NCBI GenBank assembly: GCA_023701385.1
Contig: JAMPXC010000005.1
Location: 1 to 64,000, forward strand
Reading direction: 5' to 3'
Length of the DNA: 64,000 nt
Source of the DNA: Pseudobdellovibrio sp.
Lineage (GTDB): Bacteria > Bdellovibrionota > Bdellovibrionia > Bdellovibrionales > Bdellovibrionaceae
The position numbers and the translations under genes were made by a program. The notes under the pieces were generated by a model. That model saw only the letters and a list, made by a program, of their open reading frames with translations. It was not told where the DNA came from and did no database searches. The stretch's first letter is position 1. The number at the start of each line of letters is the position of its first letter. Shown here piece after piece: positions 15,363 through 23,781 of the stretch.

Positions 15363-17717
15363 ATGTTTATCATTAAGCTTTCACTGATCGCGTGTCTATT
15401 TTTAGGTTTCGAATCAGCTTTTGCCAAAGCCCCTCAAACCTTTCAGGTTTCACCTCATAACTTTGAACAATCGTTAAACGAATCTTTAGAGCAGGCAGAT
15501 CACGGCGCTGAAATCATCATGCCCGAAGGTAAATTCTTTTTAAATTCAGAAGTCGTCATTATCAAACACGGTATCAAACTGCGCGGGCAAGGCATGGGTA
15601 AAACCATTCTGTCTTTTAAAAATCAAAAAATTGGAGCGCAAGGTGTTTTTGGAAGTGCTAACGCTTTAGAGTTTTCAGACTTCGCCGTTGAAGATAGTTT
15701 CGGAAACGCAGTTAAAGTCGTCTCGGCCCAGTCAGTGACTTTTCGTCGTTTAAAAATTTCGTGGACGGCCGGGCCTCGTCGAGAAAACGGCGCTTATGGG
15801 TTATATCCCGTTTCAAGCCGAAATGTTTTAGTTGAAGACTGTGAGGTGTCTGATTCTTCAGATGCCGGAATTTACGTAGGCCAGAGCGAAAATATCATCG
15901 TTCGCAGGAATAAAGCTTTTCGTAATGTGGCCGGAATCGAAATTGAAAATTCACGTTACGCTGATGTGTATGAAAACGAAGCCTTTGCCAATACAGCAGG
16001 AATTTTAGTTTTTAATTTACCCAATTTACCTGTTAAAGGCGGGCGTCAAACGCGGGTTTTTAATAATCACGTTCATGATAATAATTTAAAAAACTTTTCA
16101 ACTCCCGGAAGTATCGTTCACTTAGTTCCTGACGGACTTGGCATTTTTATTATGGCCAATAGTGAAGTAGAAATTTTTGAAAATAAAATTATTAACAACA
16201 GCTTAACTGGTGTGGCCATTTCTCACTACGCGGTGAGTGAGCGAAAATTCGATGATACGAATTACGACCCGATGCCTCGCCGTATTTCGATTCGCGATAA
16301 TACTTTCACCAAAGGAGAATTTAAATTCTTTGACGGGACCCGCATGAACGCCATTATTAAATTGCTTCTTGGGTTTACCACACCAGAAATTATTTACGAC
16401 GGTATTGAAGATGGAACCTACACGGGTGAAAAACTAGCGGATAAAGATCGCATTTGTATCGGAAAAAATAAAACCACTGATGGGACCGATGATGTTCGCT
16501 TTGGGAATATGCACTTAGATAATAGCCGTTGGTGGGTGCCCTTTCCAGGTGGTCCTGGAACACATGATACGGCTCCGCATGCTTGTGTGCTAGAGCCTTT
16601 TCCAGAAATTAAATTGGCCGAAGCTCCGGCGCTTCCGGCATCACTTGTAAAAGCAAGTTCCGAAACTATTACTAAAATATGCAAACAAAAAAACAAAGGT
16701 GTTAATTGGCAGGCTTTAGAATACGACTGTCCAAATTTATCAGATTACAATTTATTTGCTCATAAAGCAGATGCAACTCAAACACCAAATGAGCGCGGCT
16801 TTAAGTACAACTTGAATAACGAATTATTCACGGATTACGCCGAAAAAGATCGTTTTATCTTTTTGCCGCCTAACACATCGATGAAGTATTCAGAAAATTC
16901 TGTTTTAGATTTTCCAGTCGGCACAGTGATTACAAAAACATTCTCACTCTTTTTGCGAAATCCAAAATCAGAAAAACCTGTCGCTATCGAAACCCGCTTG
17001 TTAGTGAGGCGTAAAGCCGGTTGGGAAGCGGTTGAATATCTATGGGATCATTCAAAACAAGACGCCTTTTTATTTTTAGGTGGCAAAGTTGAGTCTTACG
17101 ACATCTTAGCTCAGAATGAAAAACCACTTAAAATCGACTATGCTGTTCCGAATCGCCGCCAGTGTGCTTCTTGTCATATGACCGACACGATTACAGGAAC
17201 CATGTCGCCGATTGGTCCTAAAGCTAAATTTTTAAATTGGACATTTTCATCGAACGAAGATGGTAGCCAAGAAAATCAGTTAGTGTATTTCGCACGTAAA
17301 GCTTTTTTAAGTGGATTACCAAAAGATTTAAAACAAGTTCCTACAACAGCAGTTTGGTCTTTACCTGAATCGGGTCCGTTAGATCGCCGTGTGCAAGCGT
17401 ACTTAGAAATTAACTGCGCTCACTGCCATTCACCAAAAGGTGGCGCCCGTAATACAGGTTTGTATTTGCAAACCGAGCTTGATCCAAAAAGTAATTCTTA
17501 TGGTTATTGCAAACGCCCGGTGGCCGCGGGCCTTGGATCGGGTGGGCGACTTTTCGATTTTGATCCGCAAGGGGCTGATAAATCCATTGTTTACTACCGT
17601 ATGAAGAACGATCACTTAGAAGTCAAAATGCCTCAGCTGGGTCGATCAATCGCCCACACTGAAGCGCTTCAGGTTGTGGAAGAGTGGGCCAATAGCTTAA
17701 AAGCTAAATGCCCCTAG
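15363..17717 (+). CDS. Secreted fusion: parallel beta-helix protein plus diheme c-type cytochrome
   Basis: The 784-residue product has a signal peptide (cleavage near SAFAKA, residue 21). Residues 30-410 are a right-handed beta-helix with nosD-like repeats (SRNVLVEDCEVSDSSDAGIY, then NIIVRRNKAFRNVAGIEIEN), matching the SO2929/TIGR03805 type. From about residue 435 it matches the SO2930/TIGR03806 diheme cytochromes: YNLNNELFTDYAEKDRFIFL, FPVGTVITKTFSL, and two haem c sites, CASCH and CAHCH. These two families are normally adjacent separate genes; here they are one frame. It is probably periplasmic or surface-exposed with a redox role; the substrate is unknown. Haem attachment would use the ResB/CcsA pair encoded at 56.8-59.9 kb. 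Confidence 0.85.
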   Translation: MFIIKLSLIACLFLGFESAFAKAPQTFQVSPHNFEQSLNESLEQADHGAEIIMPEGKFFLNSEVVIIKHGIKLRGQGMGKTILSFKNQKIGAQGVFGSANALEFSDFAVEDSFGNAVKVVSAQSVTFRRLKISWTAGPRRENGAYGLYPVSSRNVLVEDCEVSDSSDAGIYVGQSENIIVRRNKAFRNVAGIEIENSRYADVYENEAFANTAGILVFNLPNLPVKGGRQTRVFNNHVHDNNLKNFSTPGSIVHLVPDGLGIFIMANSEVEIFENKIINNSLTGVAISHYAVSERKFDDTNYDPMPRRISIRDNTFTKGEFKFFDGTRMNAIIKLLLGFTTPEIIYDGIEDGTYTGEKLADKDRICIGKNKTTDGTDDVRFGNMHLDNSRWWVPFPGGPGTHDTAPHACVLEPFPEIKLAEAPALPASLVKASSETITKICKQKNKGVNWQALEYDCPNLSDYNLFAHKADATQTPNERGFKYNLNNELFTDYAEKDRFIFLPPNTSMKYSENSVLDFPVGTVITKTFSLFLRNPKSEKPVAIETRLLVRRKAGWEAVEYLWDHSKQDAFLFLGGKVESYDILAQNEKPLKIDYAVPNRRQCASCHMTDTITGTMSPIGPKAKFLNWTFSSNEDGSQENQLVYFARKAFLSGLPKDLKQVPTTAVWSLPESGPLDRRVQAYLEINCAHCHSPKGGARNTGLYLQTELDPKSNSYGYCKRPVAAGLGSGGRLFDFDPQGADKSIVYYRMKNDHLEVKMPQLGRSIAHTEALQVVEEWANSLKAKCP

Positions 17718-17777
17718 GTTTGAATTGTTGATGGAGATATGTAAAAACAGGTGTTTTGCTGTTTAATAGAGCATTTT

Positions 17778-17808
17778 TTGACAAAAAGGTACGGCCTACC
17801 TTTTTAAA
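17778..17808 (+). promoter_or_regulatory. Putative fur promoter with internal palindrome
   Basis: TTGACA at 17778-17783 is a perfect -35 hexamer. An A/T-rich -10 candidate (TTTTAA or TTTAAA) starts 18-19 bp later. Between and across them AAAAAGGTA-CGGCC-TACCTTTTT (17783-17805) is a perfect 9-bp inverted repeat, either an operator or the terminator of the upstream cytochrome gene. A Fur-type box lies just downstream. Confidence 0.55.
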
Positions 17809-17817
17809 GTTTGCAAA

Positions 17818-17832
17818 TGAAAGTCATTATCA
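17818..17832 (+). promoter_or_regulatory. Fur box in front of fur
   Basis: TGAAAGTCATTATCA matches the 7-1-7 consensus TGATAATnATTATCA at 12 of 14 defined positions. It sits about 10 bp after the -10 candidate and 15 bp before the ATG at 17847, where a bound repressor would block transcription. Iron-dependent autoregulation is inferred. Confidence 0.65.
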
Positions 17833-17846
17833 GTATCACTACTGCT

Positions 17847-18353
17847 ATGAAAAACATCGATAGCTCTATCATTCTTCCAGTCCACCAAACTTCTGAAACA
17901 GTTCGTAAATCTGAACGTTACCAAATCGACGATTTTAAAAAAATGATCCGTTCGATGAACTTAAAAATCACAGATCAACGTTTATTAATTCTTCAGTCTC
18001 TACATGACGGAGATAAAAAATCTGGCGAACGCCACGTTACTGCGCAAGAGTTGTTCGAAAAAGTATCGGTGCGCGATTCCTCTGTGGGCTTTGCAACAGT
18101 TTATCGTTTTTTACGCGACCTAGCAGCTAACGAATTAGTAACTGAAGTTCGCATGGGTGGCCACGCTTCACGTTACGAATTAACGCCTAAAGAGCATCAC
18201 GATCACTTAACTTGCACTAAATGCGGCAAGATTTGCGAATTCGAAAACGAAAAAATCGAAGAATTGCAATCACAAGTGGCTAAACACTTCGGCTTCCGTT
18301 TGACGGGGCACGTTCTAGAGCTTTTTGGAGTATGTTCAGACTGCCAAAAGTAA
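17847..18353 (+). CDS. fur: Ferric uptake regulator family protein
   Basis: The 168-residue product (from ATG 17847) has a winged-helix DNA-binding domain (residues 30-105; ITDQRLLILQSL, VGFATVYRFLRDL) and the dimerisation domain with the metal-binding HHDHLTCTKCGKI, FENEKIEE and C-terminal CSDC, so both structural-zinc Cys pairs are present. The family represses iron uptake genes when Fe2+ is bound. In-frame starts exist at 17811 (TTG) and 17817 (ATG), but they would place the Fur box inside the coding region and just after the -10 element, so I chose 17847; all starts lack a good ribosome site. uvrA starts 14 bp after the stop. Confidence 0.88.
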   Translation: MKNIDSSIILPVHQTSETVRKSERYQIDDFKKMIRSMNLKITDQRLLILQSLHDGDKKSGERHVTAQELFEKVSVRDSSVGFATVYRFLRDLAANELVTEVRMGGHASRYELTPKEHHDHLTCTKCGKICEFENEKIEELQSQVAKHFGFRLTGHVLELFGVCSDCQK

Positions 18354-18367
18354 TATGATATTGGCGA

Positions 18368-20992
18368 ATGGCCAAGCATACTGAAACTAACGACATCGTT
18401 GTAAAAGGCGCCAGAGAGCACAATCTTAAAAATGTCTCTCTGTCGATTCCCAGAAATAAAATCACTGTATTCACTGGTCTATCTGGATCAGGTAAATCAT
18501 CTTTAGCCTTTGATACGGTTTATGCCGAAGGCCAACGCAGATACGTTGAAAGTTTATCAGCCTACGCACGTAATTTTTTAGAGCAATTAAAAAAACCTGA
18601 AGTTGATTCTGTGACTGGATTATCTCCAGCGATTGCCATTGATCAAAAGTCAGTCGGCTTAAGCCCACGCTCAACGGTGGGAACAATCACCGAAATCTAT
18701 GATTACATGCGTTTATTGTACGCCAAAGTGGGAACACCTTGTTGCCCGATTCACCATGTGCCGGTGAGTTCACAAACACCACAAGCGATTGTTGATGAAA
18801 TTTTAAGAAAACCACAAGGCACTAAGTTTTACGTTTTAGCCCCAATGGCCCAAGGTAAAAAAGGTGAGTTCATGGCTGAATTCACCAAGTGGCTTAAAAA
18901 AGGCTTTGTTAAAGCTAAGGTCGACGGAAAATTTATCGACTTAGAAAAAGCCACAAAACTTGCGAAAACAAAAACGCATGATATTGATTTAGTGGTTGAT
19001 CAATTAATTTTAAAAGATTCGATCAAACATCGTTTATCTGAAAGCGTGAACACAGCTTTATCATTAGCCGCTGGTCGCCTAGTGATTGAAACTGTTAAAG
19101 CTAACGGTGAAGGTGATAGACATAATTTCTCAATGCATTCAGCTTGTCCTGAGTGTGGTTTCAGTTTTCCGGAGTTAGAACCTAGGCTTTTTAGTTTTAA
19201 TAACCCACGTGGGGCCTGTGAATCTTGTAATGGTTTAGGTACATTAGACTTAGTTGAAGAAGAACAAATTTCTGATTCTGAGGTGGGTGGTAAAAAACTT
19301 GATTCGGTGAAGTACACTTACAAAGGCAAAAAAACCACCGGTGATGACGATGACGAAGAAGAGGAAATGATTTTAAATGCGTGCCCAACTTGTAAAGGCA
19401 CACGTTTAAAAGCAGAAAGCTTAAATGTTTTAATCGATAAAAAAAATATCGCCGAACTTTCTGATTATTCTGTGACAGAGCTTAGCCAGTTTTTTAAAAA
19501 AACCAAATGGACAGCTAAGCAACAATTCATCGCTGAAAAAATCGTAAAACAAATTTCTGACCGCTTAACTTATTTAGAGCGCGTGGGAACTTCTTATTTA
19601 TCATTGTCTCGCCCAGCCAGAACATTATCGGGTGGTGAAGCACAACGTATTCGTCTAGCTACGCAAGTGGGGTCAGCGCTTATTGGTTGTATGTACGTGA
19701 TGGACGAGCCAAGTATTGGTTTGCACCCGCGTGACCACCATAGATTACTTGAAATCATCGGCGAATTAAAAGATCGCGGTAACACAATCGTTTTAGTTGA
19801 GCATGATGAAGACACGATTTTATTTGCTGACTATGTCGTAGACTTAGGCCCTCGCGCCGGAAAACTAGGCGGAGCTTTAATCGCTGAAGGAACGCCTCAG
19901 CAGCTCATGAAAAATCCTAATTCGGTCACGGGCCAGTATTTATCTGGAGCCAGAAAAATTCCGGTTCCCAAAAACCGCCGTAAAGGCAATGGGCTTTTCG
20001 TAAAGCTTACAGGGGCTACGGGTAATAATCTGCAAAACGTAGATTTAGAAATTCCGTTAGGTACGTACACGTGTGTAACGGGAGTCTCTGGCAGTGGTAA
20101 ATCGACGCTGATCATTGATACGTTATACAAAATCTTAGCGAAAGAATTTTACAAAGCGAATGCTGTGCCTTCGCCGTATAAATCCATCGAAGGTTTACAA
20201 CATATCGATAAGGTGATTGATATCAATCAACGCCCCATTGGTCGTACACCGCGTTCAACACCTGCAACGTATGTTGGCTTACTTCCAATGATTCGTGATC
20301 TGTATGCTTCGTTGCCTGATGCTAAACTGCGTGGTTTTGAGCCGGGCCGTTTTAGCTTTAACGTTAAAGGCGGAAGATGTGAAACCTGCATGGGCCACGG
20401 GCAAATCCGTATGGAGATGCACTTTCTATCAGATGTGTTTGTTCAGTGTGATACCTGCCAAGGTAAACGCTACAACCGCGAAACTTTACAAATTAAATAC
20501 AAAGAAAAAAATATCGCTGATGTTCTAGCGATGAACGTTGAAGAAGCGTTAGAGTTTTTCAAAAATCACTCGCAAATTTACCGCAAACTTGAAACACTTC
20601 ACAAAGTGGGTCTTGATTATATGACACTCGGTCAGTCATCAACGACGTTGTCGGGTGGTGAAGCACAACGTGTGAAGTTATCAAAAGAACTTTCACGCCG
20701 TGGCACAGGTAAAACTTTATACATCTTAGATGAGCCGACAACGGGTCTTCATTTTGATGATGTCAGAAAGTTAGTTGAATTAATGCAAGAATTAACAGAG
20801 CAAGGTAATACAGTTCTGGTGATTGAACATAACTTAGAAGTGATGAAATGTGCCGATCATATTATTGATTTGGGGCCAGACGGGGGAATTTACGGTGGCG
20901 AAATCGTCGTTAAAGGAACTCCAGAAGCCGTCGCAAAAAACACGCGCAGTGAAACCGCTAAATTTTTAAAACCATTATTAGAAAAAAGATAA
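18368..20992 (+). CDS. uvrA: Excinuclease ABC subunit A
   Basis: The 874-residue product has two ABC domains, each split by inserts: Walker A GLSGSGKSS near residue 37 and GVSGSGKST near 576, signatures LSGGEAQRIRLA and LSGGEAQRVKL, Walker B YVMDEPSIGLHP and YILDEPTTGLHF. Zinc modules show as CPECGF with CESCNGLG, CPTCKG, and CETCMGHG with CDTCQGKRY. UvrA finds bulky DNA lesions and loads UvrB in nucleotide excision repair. At 874 residues it is shorter than the usual 940 or so: the segment between CESCNGLG and CPTCKG is cut down and holds an acidic run GDDDDEEEEM. It follows fur closely; co-transcription is likely. Confidence 0.95.
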   Translation: MAKHTETNDIVVKGAREHNLKNVSLSIPRNKITVFTGLSGSGKSSLAFDTVYAEGQRRYVESLSAYARNFLEQLKKPEVDSVTGLSPAIAIDQKSVGLSPRSTVGTITEIYDYMRLLYAKVGTPCCPIHHVPVSSQTPQAIVDEILRKPQGTKFYVLAPMAQGKKGEFMAEFTKWLKKGFVKAKVDGKFIDLEKATKLAKTKTHDIDLVVDQLILKDSIKHRLSESVNTALSLAAGRLVIETVKANGEGDRHNFSMHSACPECGFSFPELEPRLFSFNNPRGACESCNGLGTLDLVEEEQISDSEVGGKKLDSVKYTYKGKKTTGDDDDEEEEMILNACPTCKGTRLKAESLNVLIDKKNIAELSDYSVTELSQFFKKTKWTAKQQFIAEKIVKQISDRLTYLERVGTSYLSLSRPARTLSGGEAQRIRLATQVGSALIGCMYVMDEPSIGLHPRDHHRLLEIIGELKDRGNTIVLVEHDEDTILFADYVVDLGPRAGKLGGALIAEGTPQQLMKNPNSVTGQYLSGARKIPVPKNRRKGNGLFVKLTGATGNNLQNVDLEIPLGTYTCVTGVSGSGKSTLIIDTLYKILAKEFYKANAVPSPYKSIEGLQHIDKVIDINQRPIGRTPRSTPATYVGLLPMIRDLYASLPDAKLRGFEPGRFSFNVKGGRCETCMGHGQIRMEMHFLSDVFVQCDTCQGKRYNRETLQIKYKEKNIADVLAMNVEEALEFFKNHSQIYRKLETLHKVGLDYMTLGQSSTTLSGGEAQRVKLSKELSRRGTGKTLYILDEPTTGLHFDDVRKLVELMQELTEQGNTVLVIEHNLEVMKCADHIIDLGPDGGIYGGEIVVKGTPEAVAKNTRSETAKFLKPLLEKR

Positions 20993-21015
20993 AAAAGAAG
21001 AAAAGGAATAACAGC

Positions 21016-22068
21016 ATGTTGAAATACATCAGAGGTTCGTTAATTATTACAGTGATCGGCTTAGCTACAGCCATGGGTTTTGAATGGTATCAAACCGGCT
21101 CGACAGGGCATATGCTGCAAGCTGGTCTTACAGCTTTAATCTTAGCGGTGTTGGAAATTTCGCTTTCGTTTGATAATGCCGTGGTCAACGCCACAGTGAT
21201 AAAAAAAATGGACGAAGTTTGGAAAAGACGCTTCTTAACTTGGGGTATTTTGATTGCGGTGTTTGGTATGCGTTTAGTGTTTCCATTGGCGATCGTATCT
21301 ATTATCGCGCACATTAACCCCATCGAAGCTTTATTGCTGTCGTTAAACGATCCTGCTAAATACGCAGAACTTATGACGTCAGCGCATATTACGGTTGCGG
21401 CATTCGGCGGAATGTTCTTATTTATGGTGTTTTTACATTACTTCATGAATGAAGATAAAGAAGATCACTGGATTCACATTATCGAAAAACCACTAGTGAT
21501 GGTATCGCAATATAAAGGTGTTGAGATTATTGTGGCATTAGTTTCACTACTTGCTATCACAAGTTTAATGGCGGCCGAAGATCAAATTCGTTTCTTGGTT
21601 CCGGGCTTATGGGGTATGATCACTTACTTAATCGTTCATAGCTTCTCTGATTTCTTAGAAAGCATGGAGTTAACTCGTGATGCAAACTTAATGGCTAAAA
21701 AAACAATGATGTCAGCGGGTTTTGGTATGTTTATGTACCTAGAAATCTTAGATGCTTCGTTTTCTTTTGACGGCGTGATCGGGGCTTTTGCTATCACACA
21801 AAGTCTAATTCAAATCATGATCGGTCTAAGTATCGGGGCGTTCTTCGTACGTAGCTTAACATTGTACTTAGTAGAAAAAGATACGTTAGGACAAATTCGT
21901 TTCTTAGAGCACGGCGCTTTCTATGCGTTAGGAGCTCTATCGATGATGATGTTATTAGATTATTTCTTTCATATCCCTGAATGGTTAACAGGTCTTACTG
22001 GAGCTGCGATCTTAGCTGTCAGTATTCTTTGGTCGTTCTACGTAGATCGTAAGAGCGGAAATACCTAA
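21016..22068 (+). CDS. DUF475 (TerC-like) integral membrane protein
   Basis: The 350-residue polytopic protein has about nine membrane helices. ILAVLEISLSFDNAVVNATV in the second helix region and ILDASFSFDGVIGAFAIT later are the acidic membrane motifs shared by DUF475 and the wider TerC superfamily, where they are thought to bind a metal ion. KRFLTWGILIAVFGMRLVFP (with R) also fits DUF475. The superfamily is linked to metal export or metalation of exoenzymes and tellurium resistance; no specific role is established here. AAGGA precedes the ATG. It overlaps the 3' end of the opposing transporter gene by 57 bp. Confidence 0.85.
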   Translation: MLKYIRGSLIITVIGLATAMGFEWYQTGSTGHMLQAGLTALILAVLEISLSFDNAVVNATVIKKMDEVWKRRFLTWGILIAVFGMRLVFPLAIVSIIAHINPIEALLLSLNDPAKYAELMTSAHITVAAFGGMFLFMVFLHYFMNEDKEDHWIHIIEKPLVMVSQYKGVEIIVALVSLLAITSLMAAEDQIRFLVPGLWGMITYLIVHSFSDFLESMELTRDANLMAKKTMMSAGFGMFMYLEILDASFSFDGVIGAFAITQSLIQIMIGLSIGAFFVRSLTLYLVEKDTLGQIRFLEHGAFYALGALSMMMLLDYFFHIPEWLTGLTGAAILAVSILWSFYVDRKSGNT

Positions 22069-22938
22069 GATTAAAATGGCTCCGGCCAATTGGATCGGAG
22101 TCAGTTTTTCATTTAAAAGCGCCGACGCGAATAAAAACGAGTAAGGCGCTTCTAATAAACACAGCATACTGGCTGTGGTTGTCGATAAAACTCTTTGCGC
22201 TCTGACTTGTAAGTAGAACGCACCTAAAGTCACAAGAATAGCTAATCCGATAACCGAAAACACCGACATGTAGCTTGTGATCGGCGGAAAGAACGGAATA
22301 TCTTTAGCCGACATATCGTAAGCTAAAAACGGAATTAAAAAAATCCACGCCCAAAAAGTTTGTGATGTATTAAAGCGAAAACCACTTTGCATTCTTTTAG
22401 ATCCGATACCGACTGCGATAATATGAAACGTCGAAGTAACTGCAACTAAAATTGTGAATAGATCTCCACTTTGCAGTTTTAAACCGTTGTTCGGAAGGTC
22501 TAATAATAATCCCATTCCTAAAAAGGCCACAAAACTTAAAGCAAAGTGATACCAATGAACTTTAGTCTTTAAGAAAAAGTAATTCGCAAACGGAATTAAT
22601 ACTACATAGAGCGAAGTGATAAAGCTTGAGTTTGTGGCGGTCGTTGTTTGAAGGCCAATCGTTTGAAAGATTAATGAGCTTCCAAGGCCGATGCCGGCAA
22701 AAAGCCCGATCTTATAGTCACGGTGTGATTTTTTAAATCCCTCGCGGTCAAAAATAAAAAACATCACTTCAGCTAAGACGATGGCAAAAGCAAAACGCCA
22801 GAAAACTAAAGTGGTCGGGCTAAAATCAACAAGTGCCCATTTTACGAAAGTAAAAGAGATTCCCCAGAGCATTCCCGCAATAAACAGTTCTAAAACCGCT
22901 CGATGGTATACTGGAATGGCAGCCAGGGCCTTACGCAT
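22012..22938 (-). CDS. EamA/DMT-family transporter
   Basis: The 308-residue protein has ten predicted membrane helices in two EamA repeats, the drug/metabolite transporter layout. The first repeat starts LFIAGMLWGISFTFVKWALV and has LVFWRFAFAIVLAEV; the second ends with LLEAPYSFLFASALLNEKLT and a GAILILGISALTIY helix, the classic E-x-x-x-x-x-x-x-x-x-x-EkLt pattern. Such carriers export small metabolites or amino acids across the inner membrane; the substrate cannot be inferred. Its start shares one base with the reductase stop (TAATG), so the two are coupled. Confidence 0.85.
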   Translation of the reverse strand: MRKALAAIPVYHRAVLELFIAGMLWGISFTFVKWALVDFSPTTLVFWRFAFAIVLAEVMFFIFDREGFKKSHRDYKIGLFAGIGLGSSLIFQTIGLQTTTATNSSFITSLYVVLIPFANYFFLKTKVHWYHFALSFVAFLGMGLLLDLPNNGLKLQSGDLFTILVAVTSTFHIIAVGIGSKRMQSGFRFNTSQTFWAWIFLIPFLAYDMSAKDIPFFPPITSYMSVFSVIGLAILVTLGAFYLQVRAQRVLSTTTASMLCLLEAPYSFLFASALLNEKLTPIQLAGAILILGISALTIYVERPKNTDS

Positions 22939-23669
22939 TAGTCGAAAGCCTCAGCCCAGAAACGTGTTTTATCAAAGCCATCAACTTCTAGAACTTGGTG
23001 TTTCACATCTTTAATCATCGCACCGTTACCGCAAAGGTAGAACGTTGTCGGTGTATTTTTGTAATCGATTTCAGGTAAGAAGTTTTGGATATAACCTTTT
23101 TTACCAGTCCATTTTTCAGTCGGACGGCTTAGAACATAGTGATATTCAAAATTCGGAAGCTGTTTTTTTAACGCTTCTAATTCTTCACGGTAGTAGATGT
23201 CTTCTTCGTAACGTAGACCAAAATACATTTTGTATTTTAATTCCGGGTACTGTTTCATTTTTGATTCTAAGTAACAGAAGTGTTGTGAAATACCGCTGCC
23301 AGTGTTGAAGAAAACAATTTGCTCTGTCGGAGGTTCTTGAAAGAACACTTTTCCAAACGGACCTGTGAAATTTAAAATTTCATCGCCCTTTAAACCCCAA
23401 ACATATTTTGAAGCTACGCCGTTATCGACGAATTTAAAAATTAAACGAAATTTTTGTAAATCGTGTTCAGTTGTTGCGATTGAATAAGCGCGAAGAGCGG
23501 CTTTCATCGGTTGGCCATTTTCATCAGTTTGCGGAACATGAAGCATAACGAATTGGCCGGCTCTAAACTTAAATTCAGGGTGGCTGATAATCTGAAGATC
23601 TAGCTCACGAATTTGTTTTGTGTGGTCAGTGATTTTATTGATTTTGTAGTTGTAAATAATACGGCTCAT
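22938..23669 (-). CDS. Ferredoxin/flavodoxin-NADP reductase-like flavoprotein
   Basis: The 243-residue product has the FNR superfamily layout: an FAD-binding beta-barrel with FRAGQFVMLHVP and RAYSIATTE (RxYS motif), LNFTGPFGKVFF contacting the dinucleotide, then a Rossmann-like NAD(P) domain with FNTGSGISQHFCYLES (family GTGxxP with the Pro lost), YFGLRYEEDIYYREELEAL and the C-terminal YLCGNGAMIKDVK. It moves electrons between NAD(P)H and a ferredoxin, flavodoxin or other partner in the cytoplasm. There is no fused ferredoxin domain. The partner protein is not encoded nearby. Confidence 0.85.
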   Translation of the reverse strand: MSRIIYNYKINKITDHTKQIRELDLQIISHPEFKFRAGQFVMLHVPQTDENGQPMKAALRAYSIATTEHDLQKFRLIFKFVDNGVASKYVWGLKGDEILNFTGPFGKVFFQEPPTEQIVFFNTGSGISQHFCYLESKMKQYPELKYKMYFGLRYEEDIYYREELEALKKQLPNFEYHYVLSRPTEKWTGKKGYIQNFLPEIDYKNTPTTFYLCGNGAMIKDVKHQVLEVDGFDKTRFWAEAFD

Positions 23670-23781
23670 AAGCCCGTATATTCGTTATTAGAGCGTAAAA
23701 TGTCAAAGTAAACCTAAATAATTTTCAAGGCAAAGCTTAGCCCTTGAATGGGTATTTACCCCCAAGCTAAAACCATCTGCG

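Noticed and set aside
17811..17846. Longer N-terminus of Fur from TTG 17811 or ATG 17817
   Set aside because: It would put the Fur box within the coding region and leave almost no leader after the promoter; the added residues match nothing in the family.
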